Origin: an uncultured Bacteroidota bacterium
GTDB taxonomy: Bacteria > Bacteroidota > Bacteroidia > JABEUT01
Length of the DNA: 64,000 bases
Direction of reading: 5' to 3'
Assembly (NCBI GenBank): GCA_903901055.1
Contig: CAIUPO010000063.1
Location: 62,001 to 126,000 of the forward strand
Shown here: one piece after another, positions 34,774 through 44,701 of the stretch
Position numbering within the stretch: position 1 is the first letter of the stretch
How the letters are laid out: each line of letters opens with the position of its first letter
Notes under the pieces: generated by a model
The model's input: only the letters and a program-made list of their open reading frames with translations
The model's database searches: none
What the model was told of the DNA's origin: nothing
Program-made: the position numbers and the translations under genes

Positions 34774-36159
34774 ATGAAATTCACTTTCAACAAAAAAACG
34801 GTATTAATTTACGGTGGATTATTTTTCCTAATCCAGTGTATTTTTGCTATTGTTTTCTACCGCGAACGGTTATTTACAGATTGCTCATATTACTTATTGA
34901 ATACTATTAATAGTGGCTGGTTCTGCATAATGCACCAGCGCTTCATACTTGGCCTTGCAGAGTTACTTCCCTTTATCGGAAGCCATCTCGGACTGCCATT
35001 AAAGGCCTTGTTGATTCTATTCTCCCTAAACAATGTTTTGTTTTTTGGGGTGATGTTTCTCATTATGTTGAAGCGGAATGACCTGCCCGGAGCCTTGGCA
35101 ATGACAGCCCTACTTGCCTTTGCCACGCTCAATCTTTTTGTAGCTCCCATAATCGAAATATGGTATGGCGCAGCGTTTGCCATTTTGCTCTATTCCATTT
35201 TACAGAAAGAACTCTTAACCAAAATGGATTACCTGTGGATTGCCTTGCTTGAGATTACCGTATTGTTCAGCCACCCAGAAAACTTCATTCTTATTGGCTT
35301 CTTCACCCTGCTGGATATTCAGAAAAAGAAAGCATTTACCAGGTTGCATGCAATGATGGTGGTTATTATTATTGCCTGTGGAATATTTAAGTATCTCACC
35401 CTTGATAGTTACGAAGGCGCAAAAGTTGGCTGGGATGTTGGCTTCAACTACCTGAAACAAATAAATGGAAGCTGGCTTGGCAGCATTGGTCTTTTACTCA
35501 TTCACTATTACTGGGTATTACTGCTACTGATCTTCCTCACATGTATCAATTACATCATTACTAAACAATATTTCAGAGGGGTAATTGTATTTTTCACTTT
35601 TGTTGCAATGATTGCATTGGTTAATTCAGTAGAAGCAAATAATGTCTACTCACTTTATGGTTCTGTAATGTACCTGCCTATTGTAAGTATCGCAGTAGTT
35701 CCATTTTTCTACGACACTTTCAGACCTATGAAGGATAAAACAAAAACAATTGCGTTTGTCTTATTTGTATTAGTTATCGGTTATCGGTTTTACAAACAAC
35801 CTAAAGCAATAAGTTCATGGACTGCAAGGGTAGGACAACTTGAGCGGATTATAAGTGCAAGTGATAAAGAACAAGGAAGTAAGTTTATGGTTGATTCAAA
35901 AAAATACGCGAAGTATTATTCAAAAATAGAATGGTCGTACCCTATGGAAACCCTTCTGCTTTCAGCAGAAAGGGGTAACGGTATGGCCCGTTCAATTATT
36001 ACGGACGAGGATAATTCACAAATGAAATCAACCGCAATCTTTTCAGATACGTCAATTGTGGTTTGGAGGCAATTTGATATAAAACACACGAAAGACCTGA
36101 ACCCGAAATATTTCCGTTTGCAAAGCGGGGTCTACAAACCATTAGACTTTAAAGAGTAA
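34774..36159 (+). CDS. Polytopic membrane protein of unknown function
   Basis: The 461-residue product has about ten hydrophobic segments (VLIYGGLFFLIQCIFAIVF, LLILFSLNNVLFFGVMFLIM, MMVVIIIACGIFKYLTL, GLLLIHYYWVLLLLIFLTCI, TIAFVLFVLVIGYRF) and a soluble C-terminal tail of about 110 residues. The layout recalls GT-C-like or DUF6056-like envelope proteins, but no catalytic motif is visible, so no function is assigned. It follows pabC after 27 nt. Confidence 0.7.
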   Translation: MKFTFNKKTVLIYGGLFFLIQCIFAIVFYRERLFTDCSYYLLNTINSGWFCIMHQRFILGLAELLPFIGSHLGLPLKALLILFSLNNVLFFGVMFLIMLKRNDLPGALAMTALLAFATLNLFVAPIIEIWYGAAFAILLYSILQKELLTKMDYLWIALLEITVLFSHPENFILIGFFTLLDIQKKKAFTRLHAMMVVIIIACGIFKYLTLDSYEGAKVGWDVGFNYLKQINGSWLGSIGLLLIHYYWVLLLLIFLTCINYIITKQYFRGVIVFFTFVAMIALVNSVEANNVYSLYGSVMYLPIVSIAVVPFFYDTFRPMKDKTKTIAFVLFVLVIGYRFYKQPKAISSWTARVGQLERIISASDKEQGSKFMVDSKKYAKYYSKIEWSYPMETLLLSAERGNGMARSIITDEDNSQMKSTAIFSDTSIVVWRQFDIKHTKDLNPKYFRLQSGVYKPLDFKE

Positions 36160-36162
36160 CTT

Positions 36163-37938
36163 TTACCTGGTAAAGTCCGTTTCGTAAACTGTTGTGTTCC
36201 CAACCTCATCACTTACCACCAAACGCAGGTGGTGAGGCCCTTTGGCAACATGGTCGTCGAAAGTATAATAAATCCAATTTTTCTTTGAATCGCTTTCCAT
36301 CAAAATCCATTTACCGTCAATCGTTCCTTTGAAGTATCCGACACCCGAAAGGTTATCTGTAACATCAAATGCCATCACAGTATCCTTGCTCATATCTTTA
36401 TCTTTAAAAACATTTACAGGTTTAATTACCGGGCGATATAGGTCAATTGCAATCATGAATTTGCCAAATATCCGGGGATGCGTTACTAAGTATCCATTAT
36501 CCCATTTGCCGCCTACGCTCACTTTTGACTTGCCTTCCAATCGCACTATTACAGCCTTTTTAAGAAGTGAATCGGGTAAATAGGGGTTTGGCTTCAACAT
36601 GAGTGTATAGTTCGCCGATAAAGGAGTATTCGCATCTTGTATATGGTATACCGGAGAAATTGCAGTATTGCTACTAGTAGTGTCGAGGCTATATCTGAAA
36701 TGCATATTATTGAACAATGCCCCGGCCGGAATTTGTATTTTCATTCCTCCTGATGAATAGGAGAATGGCTTATCCCAACTGGCAACGGCCAGGAATTTGG
36801 CGGTGTCTTTGTAAACCTTAGCCTTTTTTATGTCTCCCTGTATGGTGAATGCAAGCGTAGAAGTATTGCCATTAAAATCGCTTATAAAATATTCCATTGT
36901 GTGATTTTTCTTTGTCCTGCAATAAATACGTCCTTTGTTCACCAGTTTTTTATAGATTCTCAGTTTATCATTATCCTGAAGAAAACTGTACTCTAAGGTA
37001 TCAATCCGATTATGCATTGCCGCATAATCAATGTGCCCGTTAATAAAGTGAATTGTTGAAAAATCCAACACATTCATACGGGTATAATAAATAGTGTCGC
37101 CATTATCCTTCAACACTTTTATGTATGGCCCATTGCGGTTTTCAATGCTATCAGCCATATCAAAACAACTTATGGCAATACCAATACTGCCGTATGCATT
37201 AATATTACTATCAGCGGCAAGAAGGTAGCGGTTATTTACCTTCTCTGCTTTAATGTAAAGGGCTTCATGTTTGTTATTAATTGTACTGGAATCATTTAAC
37301 GGATAAAGCGCTATCCCTTTAATTTTTGGGGCAAGATTATCTACCACTTTATAGCCCGCAAGTAACGGATTAATCGGGTCATCATTCCTTGCATTTCGTA
37401 TTTCGAAATGCAAATGCGGGCCGTCAGCACCGCCAGAACTGCCGCTGAATGCAATGGTGTCTCCTTGTTCCACATTAAACTGTCCGGCCGCAAGGGCTAT
37501 ATCCTGTGTATATTTCTCATCGGCATATTGTTTACTCTTTACATAGTTGGTAATTTTACGGTTGAACTTGCTAAGGTGCCCGTATAAAGATATGTATCCA
37601 TTGGGATGTGTAATGTATAAAGCATTTCCATAACCGTAAGGCGATACAACAATGCGCGAAACGTAACCAGAGGCAACTGCATGAACAACCAGTCCTTCCC
37701 TACCTTCCGTGCGCATGTCAATTCCTGTGTGGTAATGGTCGCTGCGTATTTCTCCGAATGTGCCGGCAAGAGTAACCGGAATATCGAGCGGGTTTATAAA
37801 ATAGTTTTTGGGAAGGGAGTCTTGTGCATTGCTATTAATGGCTAAAAGAAGAGCTATTGCGAAAAGCAATCTGTTTGCTCCACTAAAAAAAAACAAACAC
37901 GGAACAGAAAAATATTTTTTCGTATTAAAGGAATACAT
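36163..37938 (-). CDS. M23-family LytM metallopeptidase, exported
   Basis: The 591-residue product has a signal peptide (LLFAIALLLAINSNAQ). The LytM domain near residues 60-200 has zinc-site motifs HYHTGIDMRTEG and GPHLHFEIRNARNDDPINPL and the usual YGYGNALYITHPNGYISLYGHL. The remaining 350 residues are beta-sandwich-like and end in NLSGVGYFKGTIDGKWIL and DHVAKGPHHLRLVVSDEVGN. It probably cleaves peptidoglycan cross-bridges or binds other envelope substrates. It is divergent from the DUF3078 gene. Confidence 0.92.
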   Translation of the reverse strand: MYSFNTKKYFSVPCLFFFSGANRLLFAIALLLAINSNAQDSLPKNYFINPLDIPVTLAGTFGEIRSDHYHTGIDMRTEGREGLVVHAVASGYVSRIVVSPYGYGNALYITHPNGYISLYGHLSKFNRKITNYVKSKQYADEKYTQDIALAAGQFNVEQGDTIAFSGSSGGADGPHLHFEIRNARNDDPINPLLAGYKVVDNLAPKIKGIALYPLNDSSTINNKHEALYIKAEKVNNRYLLAADSNINAYGSIGIAISCFDMADSIENRNGPYIKVLKDNGDTIYYTRMNVLDFSTIHFINGHIDYAAMHNRIDTLEYSFLQDNDKLRIYKKLVNKGRIYCRTKKNHTMEYFISDFNGNTSTLAFTIQGDIKKAKVYKDTAKFLAVASWDKPFSYSSGGMKIQIPAGALFNNMHFRYSLDTTSSNTAISPVYHIQDANTPLSANYTLMLKPNPYLPDSLLKKAVIVRLEGKSKVSVGGKWDNGYLVTHPRIFGKFMIAIDLYRPVIKPVNVFKDKDMSKDTVMAFDVTDNLSGVGYFKGTIDGKWILMESDSKKNWIYYTFDDHVAKGPHHLRLVVSDEVGNTTVYETDFTR

Positions 37939-37941
37939 CTA

Positions 37942-37971
37942 TTTGAAAATTGGGATATTGATTTATTTTTG
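37942..37971 (+). promoter_or_regulatory. Consensus promoter for the DUF3078 gene
   Basis: TTTG (37942-37945), 18 bp and TATTTTTG (37964-37971) give a second exact TTTG-N18-TAnnTTTG promoter. It lies 41 nt before the DUF3078 start and inside the 74-nt divergent gap. Confidence 0.75.
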
Positions 37972-38012
37972 CACAAAATTATTAATGTCCCACTCACCTA
38001 TTCCACTGAGTT

Positions 38013-38978
38013 ATGAACACTAAAAACATTATTGCGCTTTCGCTCACTTTTTGCATTACCACTGCTGCATTTTCTCAAGCTGATAAAAAAATCATAGCAA
38101 AAAAAGATTCAGTAAAAAAGGATACTTCCTGGGAAGTCGGAGGGATTATAAACATTGCGTTTACCCAGATAAGCCTGACAAACTGGGCTGCCGGAGGGCA
38201 AAACTCGATAGGGTTATCTTCCATTGCATCGATGCATGCCAACTACAAAAAAAACAAAATTAGCTGGCTGAACAGTATTGATATGGGGTATGGATTTCAA
38301 CGATTGGATAACACTCCGCTACAAAAAACAACCGATAAAATTGAAGCTACCACTAACATTGGGTATCATGTTTTCGACCACACTATTGCAGGGTTGCTCT
38401 TAAACTTTAAATCGCAGTTTGCGCCGGGATACCAGTCAACCACTGAAGATATTTTACTTTCCAAATTTATGGCTCCGGGATACGCAACAATAGCTGCAGG
38501 ATTGACTTATAACCCTAATAAAAATTTATCCATATTTCTTTCTCCAGCAACGCTTAAATACACGTTCGTAGAAAACCAGATGCTGGCAGATGCAGGTGAT
38601 TATGGCGTTACCCCAGCCGTTTATGATACTGCGGGCCACAAAATTCAGGATGGTAAACAAATCCTGGTACAAGCAGGGGCTTATTTTAAAGGAAACTATT
38701 CGGCAACAGTTTGCAAAGGAATTACGTTAACAACAAACCTTGAACTGTTCTCCAATTACATTAAAGACCCTCAAAACATAGTTGTTGACTGGACCAACCT
38801 TATCCAATTTAAAGTGAATAAATGGATATCAGTTACCATCAATACCGAATTGATTTACGATAACAACATAATGGTTCCTATCTACAATACAATAAATAAC
38901 GTTCCGGTTCTTGTAGGAAAAGGCCCGCGTACGCAATTTAAAGAAGTATCAGGGTTGGGATTAGCTTATAACTTGTAA
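38013..38978 (+). CDS. DUF3078 outer-membrane-type protein
   Basis: The 321-residue product has a signal peptide (NIIALSLTFCITTAAFSQ), a Lys-rich linker and the DUF3078 signature WEVGGIINIAFTQISLTNWAAGGQNS, followed by alternating beta strands (ISWLNSIDMGYGFQRLDNTP, TIAGLLLNFKSQFAPGYQST, VTINTELIYDNNIMVPIYN). The C-terminus KEVSGLGLAYNL resembles an outer-membrane barrel end. The function is unknown. Confidence 0.88.
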   Translation: MNTKNIIALSLTFCITTAAFSQADKKIIAKKDSVKKDTSWEVGGIINIAFTQISLTNWAAGGQNSIGLSSIASMHANYKKNKISWLNSIDMGYGFQRLDNTPLQKTTDKIEATTNIGYHVFDHTIAGLLLNFKSQFAPGYQSTTEDILLSKFMAPGYATIAAGLTYNPNKNLSIFLSPATLKYTFVENQMLADAGDYGVTPAVYDTAGHKIQDGKQILVQAGAYFKGNYSATVCKGITLTTNLELFSNYIKDPQNIVVDWTNLIQFKVNKWISVTINTELIYDNNIMVPIYNTINNVPVLVGKGPRTQFKEVSGLGLAYNL

Positions 38979-38980
38979 AT

Positions 38981-39805
38981 CTACAATCCGAATTCCCGTA
39001 TTATCCCCAGTTGGATAATATAGTTTTTCACGTTTATAACATTGCCGGATACACGGCTTCCATCCTGATAGCTGACAGCATCAGCAGGAGAAATACTATG
39101 TACATAAAAAGTCACCTTTTCATGGTAATAAAACACATAGTTATAATATGCCCCCACGTAAAAATCCCACTTTGAGCCTCTATACATGAACTCAGCTCCG
39201 GGAGCGACAGAGAAAATATCGTTCACATATTTCACATTTTTAATGCTTGTTCCTACATTAACCCCATCAACAATAAACCCAAGTTGGGTAGTATCGAAAT
39301 AATCGCCATAACTATAAGTCAGATATTGGTAATACACATTCATTGAAAAATTCAAACGCGTAGTTCCTTTTGCATTAAGTGGAATATAATAGCCAGCACC
39401 GGTACCTATATTCCAATTCCATACATTGTGAATATACCCTACCGAGGCGTTAAAAAAATTAAGGGTTAAATGCTTTCCAAGGTTCTCCTCAAGCCCTAAT
39501 CCGATATTATAAAAGTTATTTATTCCACGTACATCCATATCATGGTGAAGGGTGGCAGAATAACCTAAAGGATTGTTCGATACATAATGAAACTGCAAAT
39601 CCTGGTTCAGGCTAGTTGCACCCCAGTCTGCTGCAAAAATCTTTACTCCTACAAAATTTTTAAACATGCCGTGCTCTCCTGTGTCGGCTACAAAAGCATC
39701 CTGGGAAAATCCTTTAACGGAAAATAAAAGCAAAACAAGCACCAGCCATAAGCACTTTTTTGAACTTCGCATCTTTTCTTTTATACCATTTAATTTCATC
39801 AGCAC
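38981..39805 (-). CDS. Putative outer-membrane beta-barrel protein
   Basis: The 274-residue product has a signal peptide (KCLWLVLVLLLFSVKGFSQ) and a series of amphipathic strands (LQFHYVSNNPLGYSATLHHD, LNFFNASVGYIHNVWNWNIG, NFSMNVYYQYLTYSYGDYFD, KWDFYVGAYYNYVFYYHE) ending LGIIREFGL. I do not recognise a named family. It lies only 2 nt behind lysA, so it is in the lysC-lysA unit, although no functional link is known. It is convergent with the DUF3078 gene, also 2 nt away. Confidence 0.65.
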   Translation of the reverse strand: MLMKLNGIKEKMRSSKKCLWLVLVLLLFSVKGFSQDAFVADTGEHGMFKNFVGVKIFAADWGATSLNQDLQFHYVSNNPLGYSATLHHDMDVRGINNFYNIGLGLEENLGKHLTLNFFNASVGYIHNVWNWNIGTGAGYYIPLNAKGTTRLNFSMNVYYQYLTYSYGDYFDTTQLGFIVDGVNVGTSIKNVKYVNDIFSVAPGAEFMYRGSKWDFYVGAYYNYVFYYHEKVTFYVHSISPADAVSYQDGSRVSGNVINVKNYIIQLGIIREFGL

Positions 39806-39807
39806 TT

Positions 39808-40968
39808 TTATAAATCTTCGGCAAGATACGCCTTTGCCCTGTTACGCAAATTATAATCAAGCGACATACTTTCGGCATACGCACCAGTTGTACGAATTGC
39901 CAAAATATCGCCACGTTTGGTTTCCGGCAAATCCACAGCCTTGCCAAAACAATCGGAAGATTCGCATATAGGGCCGGTTACATCATACTTTAATGACTCT
40001 TTTCTTTTAGCCCCGGTAAGGTTTTCCATTTTGTGGTATGATTGATATAAAGCCGGGCGCAATAACTCAGTCATTCCTGCGTCAAGAATTATAAAGTTTG
40101 TCTGGACTCCTTTCTTCACAAATAAAACTTTTGAGATAAGTGAACCGCACTGTGCTACGATTGCCCTTCCAGGCTCAAGGTGCAGCTTTTGATTAGGTTC
40201 TGTTTTCAGGAACTTCCTGAACAGGCTGAAATAATTTTCAAAATCGGGCACAGGGCTTTTATCAGGATGATAATAATCAACACCAAGACCGCCACCCAAA
40301 TTAATATTCTCAACAAATACATTACGGTTAGCAAACCAGACCAGCATGTCATTTACCTTTAAACAGAGGTTTTTGAAGACCGTTAAGTCAGTTATCTGCG
40401 AACCAATGTGAAAATGTAATCCGATTAGATTTAAAAACTTCGATTTATGAATTGTTTTCAGCGTTTCTTCCAACTCCCATGCATTAATCCCGAATTTATT
40501 TTCTTCAAGTCCTGTTGTGATATAGTGATGGGTATGTGCATTAACATTAGGGTTTATGCGCAATGCTACACGTGCTTTTTTGTTTTCACTTTTCGCAATC
40601 TCATTAATTACTTTCAGTTCATCAATCGATTCACAGTTAAAACAAAATATGTTCTTCTTAATCGCAAACCGGATTTCCGAATCTGATTTGCCAACCCCTG
40701 CAAAAACAATTTTATCAGCCTTAAACCCGCACTCCGAAGCACGTTTTACTTCATTGCCACTAACACAATCGGCACCAAAACCGGCATCCTTTATTAGTTT
40801 TAAAATCTGCTTGTTCGCATTTGCCTTAAGTGCATAGTGCAATTCAATATCATATTTTTTTGCAGCCCTTTGCGCAGAATCTAACGTCTGTCGTAAAAGT
40901 TTCGTATCGTAATAATAGAAAGGGGTTTCAATCCCGTTAAACTTCTTAAGCAATGATGCGTTGAACAT
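39808..40968 (-). CDS. lysA: Diaminopimelate decarboxylase
   Basis: The 386-residue PLP enzyme of the alanine-racemase fold contains LHYALKANANKQILKLI with the cofactor lysine near residue 47, LHFHIGSQI, INLGGGLGVDY, LEPGRAIVA and GPICESSDCFGKAVDLP, plus the C-terminal GAYAESMSLDYN. It makes lysine from meso-diaminopimelate. It follows lysC after 6 nt, so the first and last enzymes of the lysine pathway share a transcript. Confidence 0.96.
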   Translation of the reverse strand: MFNASLLKKFNGIETPFYYYDTKLLRQTLDSAQRAAKKYDIELHYALKANANKQILKLIKDAGFGADCVSGNEVKRASECGFKADKIVFAGVGKSDSEIRFAIKKNIFCFNCESIDELKVINEIAKSENKKARVALRINPNVNAHTHHYITTGLEENKFGINAWELEETLKTIHKSKFLNLIGLHFHIGSQITDLTVFKNLCLKVNDMLVWFANRNVFVENINLGGGLGVDYYHPDKSPVPDFENYFSLFRKFLKTEPNQKLHLEPGRAIVAQCGSLISKVLFVKKGVQTNFIILDAGMTELLRPALYQSYHKMENLTGAKRKESLKYDVTGPICESSDCFGKAVDLPETKRGDILAIRTTGAYAESMSLDYNLRNRAKAYLAEDL

Positions 40969-40974
40969 AAATGA

Positions 40975-42297
40975 TTATCTTTTTATTTTAAATAATCCTT
41001 CATTCAAAGACAGCAGGGCATCATTTTTGTGCTCAGAGCTAACAAGAATAGATATATTGTTTTTACTTCCGCCATACGAAATCATCCGGATAGGAACATC
41101 TTTCAGCGACTCAAAAATTTGTACCGCATACCCATGTTTATCTGCCAGAAAGTCGCCAACAATGCATATTATAACCTGGTTCAACTCTACATCCACAGTT
41201 CCGTAAGTTTCCAATTCCTTAATTATATCGTCAATATGGCTATTGTCATCAATGGTAAGAGAAACGGCTACCTCCGAAGTCGTAATCATATCGATTGGTG
41301 TTTTATACCTTTCAAATACCTCAAACACACTTTTAAGAAACCCATACGCCATCAACATTCGCGTCGACTTTATTTTAATAACAGTTATCTTACCTTTTGC
41401 CGCAACTGCTTTTATTGAATCGCCCGAAGCATTCCTGCTTATAAGCGTTCCTTTTGCTTCAGGCTGCATTGTATTGAGCAACCTTACAGGCACATTTCTT
41501 TTTTTAGCTGGGCGTATACAATAGGGGTGCAATATTTTCGCACCGAAATAGGCCAACTCAGCAGCTTCATCAAACGAAAGTTCCGCTATTGGAAAGGTTT
41601 TGGGAACAATGCGAGGGTCGTTATTATGCATACCGTCAATGTCTGTCCATATTTGAATTTCGGATGCATTTATGGTAGCCCCAACTAGCGAAGCAGTATA
41701 GTCACTGCCGCCTCTTTTCAGATTGTCCACTTGTCCGAATGGGTTGCGGCAAATGTATCCTTGCGTAATAAACAACTCACTATTCGGATGCTTTGCCAAC
41801 TCCCTTTTCAAATGCTCTTCAATATACGCAAGGTCGGGTTCGCCATCTTTGTCAATACGCATGAAATTGAGCGCCGGCAATAATATAGAAGGTATTTTTT
41901 GTTCTTCGAGATAAAAGTGAAACAAGGCGGTTGATAGTAATTCACCTTCTGCAAGAATCGTTTTTTCTTCATTATGGGTGAACATATCCATTGTAAAGGA
42001 CCTGAGTAAATTAAAATGTTCAAAAATCAACTCCTTTCCCTTGCTTTTATAATCATCCGATTTAAAAAGTTTTTCAACTGTATCCCTGTATTTCGGTTCC
42101 AGTTCTTTAATTAATCGAAATGCCTCATTCAGGTTATGTGCAAAAAGGGCATTGGTAATTTTCACCAATTGGTCAGTTGTACCTGACATGGCTGATAGGA
42201 CAACAATTTTTTTTCCGGGATAATCCACAATTTTGGCAACAGACTTCATACGCTCTGCCGACCCAACTGATGTCCCTCCAAATTTTAAAACCTGCAT
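40975..42297 (-). CDS. lysC: Aspartate kinase
   Basis: The 440-residue product starts MQVLKFGGTSVGSAERMKSV and contains FITQGYICRNPFGQVDNLKRG, GGSDYTASLVGATINASEIQ and WTDIDGMHNNDPRIVP, the nucleotide- and aspartate-binding segments. The C-terminal 140 residues hold two ACT-like units (TVIKIKSTRMLMAYGFLKSV and NQVIICIVGDFLADKHGYAV) for feedback control, probably by lysine, given the adjacent lysA. It is monofunctional, with no homoserine dehydrogenase domain. Confidence 0.95.
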   Translation of the reverse strand: MQVLKFGGTSVGSAERMKSVAKIVDYPGKKIVVLSAMSGTTDQLVKITNALFAHNLNEAFRLIKELEPKYRDTVEKLFKSDDYKSKGKELIFEHFNLLRSFTMDMFTHNEEKTILAEGELLSTALFHFYLEEQKIPSILLPALNFMRIDKDGEPDLAYIEEHLKRELAKHPNSELFITQGYICRNPFGQVDNLKRGGSDYTASLVGATINASEIQIWTDIDGMHNNDPRIVPKTFPIAELSFDEAAELAYFGAKILHPYCIRPAKKRNVPVRLLNTMQPEAKGTLISRNASGDSIKAVAAKGKITVIKIKSTRMLMAYGFLKSVFEVFERYKTPIDMITTSEVAVSLTIDDNSHIDDIIKELETYGTVDVELNQVIICIVGDFLADKHGYAVQIFESLKDVPIRMISYGGSKNNISILVSSEHKNDALLSLNEGLFKIKR

Positions 42298-42339
42298 GAA
42301 TAAATAATTAAAGGCTACAAAAGTAAGAAATAGCTTAAG

Positions 42340-43530
42340 TTATTTGTGTACGATTTTTGTAAGCAGTTTTGAAAACACAGGGTTTCCGCTATGCGTTATT
42401 TTTCCGGTTTTATACATGGTTGTAATAGTAGGTTTGTGTTGCATGTACAAACTGTCGCATGGTTCCCGGTAGGTCATAATTATGGCAGAATAGGTTGTAT
42501 AGTCCTTACTTATTGATTCAGTATCCTTGCAATCCTCCAAACATTCATCTCCGCCACATTCTCCCGCAGTTAAATCATTACTGCTTATTATGTCGCCAGT
42601 TTTAGAATAGGTTGTCAGGACTGGATAGTATATTGAGGCTGGGGCAAGCCAAATAACGTGGTAGCAGTTTTCAGTATCCGAAAGCACAATAAAGCACTTT
42701 GCTTCTTTATACATGCTTCGTTCCATAAATTTAGTATCCATGAATAGTGCATTGCCTGGGTCAGACAGGAAATCCGGAAAATCCTCATATCCTTTCCCAT
42801 TAATACTTCCATTATCGGCCAGATTCACTGGTGGTGTTATCACAATAAAATTCTTAAGAAACCTTTGAAAAGCCATTTCTTTTGAATCTGGCATTGTGTC
42901 GGTACTTCCGGCTTGCACCTCAATTTCCTTCAAATCTGAAAATTGTGGCTTGCCGGTGTGCGATAGGATTCCTGTTTTATAGTTAACAGTTATTCTTGGT
43001 TTGCCCGCAATTGGGCGGTTGTAATCATCACAAGGCTCATAAAAATTTGTGTCAGCAGCATAAAAGGTATAATCTTTTTTTAGCACAATTGTTTCGCTGC
43101 AATGAAAACAAGGGTCAGGACCGCATCCACCCACACCTAACCAGTCCTCACTGATTTCTTCGCCTTGTTTGGTGAATGTTACAAGGCATGGTGCATAGGA
43201 AGAAGCAACAGGAGCCAACCAGATTAAATGAACTAAATTATCAGTATCTGGGAGAAAGCCGTAGCATTTTACATAGTTAAATTGGTCTAATTTCCTGAAT
43301 ATAGAATCGAGGAATATAGTATCACCCGGTAGGGTAATAATGTCTTTAAATGTGCCTCCGAGATTTTCATCAAAATCAACATTCTGTGCTACACGCATTG
43401 GAAGATTGATTACCTTAAACTTCTTAACGTAATTGCTAAACGCTGCTTTTTGCAAGTCTGCCTTTGACGGATTGTTACTTGAATTACATGAGAAGAAAAA
43501 AACAACCACCAAGGCCGCTAAGTATTTCAT
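42340..43530 (-). CDS. Lipoprotein made of two duplicated domains
   Basis: The 396-residue product has a lipoprotein signal (MKYLAALVVVFFFSCNSS) and two copies of one roughly 180-residue domain. Matching blocks are AFSNYVKKFKVINLP and AFQRFLKNFIVITPP; HLIWLAPVASSYAPCL and HVIWLAPASIYYPVLT; CGPDPCFHC and CGGDECLEDC; and YKTGILSHTGKPQFS and YKTGKITHSGNPVFS. The cysteine cluster suggests a metal or disulfide site. The family is not recognised. Confidence 0.75.
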   Translation of the reverse strand: MKYLAALVVVFFFSCNSSNNPSKADLQKAAFSNYVKKFKVINLPMRVAQNVDFDENLGGTFKDIITLPGDTIFLDSIFRKLDQFNYVKCYGFLPDTDNLVHLIWLAPVASSYAPCLVTFTKQGEEISEDWLGVGGCGPDPCFHCSETIVLKKDYTFYAADTNFYEPCDDYNRPIAGKPRITVNYKTGILSHTGKPQFSDLKEIEVQAGSTDTMPDSKEMAFQRFLKNFIVITPPVNLADNGSINGKGYEDFPDFLSDPGNALFMDTKFMERSMYKEAKCFIVLSDTENCYHVIWLAPASIYYPVLTTYSKTGDIISSNDLTAGECGGDECLEDCKDTESISKDYTTYSAIIMTYREPCDSLYMQHKPTITTMYKTGKITHSGNPVFSKLLTKIVHK

Positions 43531-43533
43531 TGG

Positions 43534-43541
43534 TATATTTG
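43534..43541 (+). promoter_or_regulatory. TAnnTTTG box upstream of the LuxC-like gene
   Basis: TATATTTG lies 21 nt before the ATG at 43563. Its position inside the longer ORF-track version of this gene argues that 43563, not 43464, is the true start. Confidence 0.6.
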
Positions 43542-43562
43542 GGCATAAATTTAATTGATTCC

Positions 43563-44624
43563 ATGCAACTCAACACAATAATAGATAGTTTTCACGCACT
43601 TGGAGAAGAATTACGTAATTTTCTTGATGGAGAAGCCAATGGGAAGGAGCAATGGGAGAATTCATTATTGCTGGCCGAGCAGGAGAACCCATGGTTTACC
43701 CAGGCAAATATCAGGCTTGCATTAAGGGGAATATTGTCATGGTTAAATAGAGATGCATTAAATAAATGGCTCTCGGCATATCAGAAATTGGGTGAAGAGA
43801 ACAAGAGCCCTAAAACTATTGGAGTAGTAATGGCAGGTAATATTCCATTGGTAGGCTTTCATGATTTTTTTTGTGTATTAATCAGTGGCAACATACTTCA
43901 TGCCAAACTTTCCAGTTCTGATTCAAGACTTCTTCCATTCATTGCCAATAAGCTAATAGCGATTGAACCTCAATTGAAAGATAGAATTCAGTTTGTTGAT
44001 AAACTCAATAGACCACTTGACGCAGTTATTGCAACAGGGAGCAATAACACAGCCCGCCATTTTGAATATTACTTCCGGAATGTACCCCACATTATCCGTA
44101 GAAACCGCAATGGTATTGCCGTATTAGACGGCACCGAAACCCAAGAAGAACTTTTTGAACTTGGGAAGGATATTTTCAGCTATTTCGGGCTCGGTTGCCG
44201 GAATGTTTCCAAGCTTTATGTACCGGCCAATTATAACTTCAACCACTTTTTTGAAGCTATTGAACCTTATAAAGAGGTTATCAACCATAACAAATATCAT
44301 TCCAATTATGTGTATAACCGCACCATTTATTTAATGGATGGAAAAGTATTTACAGATAATGGTTTCCTTGCAGTCATTAATAATACCCACCTCTCCTCTC
44401 CCATTGCAGTGCTTAATTTCGAAGAGTATGAAAGCATTGAAAAGATTGGTGATAAGTTACTGGAAATCCGCGACACCATACAATGTATTGCCGTTTCAAA
44501 AAGCGTAAAGGCAAAACTAACCAACGCCGACTTGCCATTTGTTGGGATCGGTGAAACCCAGCTTCCTTCATTATCCGACTATGCCGATGGTGTTGATGTT
44601 ATTAAATTCTTACTGGATGTTTAA
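43563..44624 (+). CDS. LuxC-family acyl-CoA/acyl-protein reductase
   Basis: About 353 residues from the ATG at 43563, which begins MQLNTIIDSFHALGEELRNF. The extra ORF-track N-terminus overlaps the divergent lipoprotein and the promoter box. The aldehyde-dehydrogenase-like body has VVMAGNIPLVGFHDFFCVL, HIIRRNRNGIAVLDGTETQE, the active-site region DIFSYFGLGCRNVSKLYVP (catalytic Cys) and LPFVGIGETQLPSLSDY. Members reduce activated fatty acids to aldehydes with NADPH; the substrate here is unknown and no luciferase genes are present. Confidence 0.88.
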   Translation: MQLNTIIDSFHALGEELRNFLDGEANGKEQWENSLLLAEQENPWFTQANIRLALRGILSWLNRDALNKWLSAYQKLGEENKSPKTIGVVMAGNIPLVGFHDFFCVLISGNILHAKLSSSDSRLLPFIANKLIAIEPQLKDRIQFVDKLNRPLDAVIATGSNNTARHFEYYFRNVPHIIRRNRNGIAVLDGTETQEELFELGKDIFSYFGLGCRNVSKLYVPANYNFNHFFEAIEPYKEVINHNKYHSNYVYNRTIYLMDGKVFTDNGFLAVINNTHLSSPIAVLNFEEYESIEKIGDKLLEIRDTIQCIAVSKSVKAKLTNADLPFVGIGETQLPSLSDYADGVDVIKFLLDV

Positions 44625-44701
44625 TCTGATAACCGGCATCTTTCCAAATCATTTATAGTTCGTATCTTCGTCGCAAATCGCTTACAAACTTTTATTCAGT
44701 T

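Noticed and set aside
43464-43562. Longer N-terminus of the LuxC-like ORF
   Set aside because: Overlaps the divergent lipoprotein start and contains a TATATTTG promoter box; the ATG at 43563 begins a normal LuxC N-terminus.
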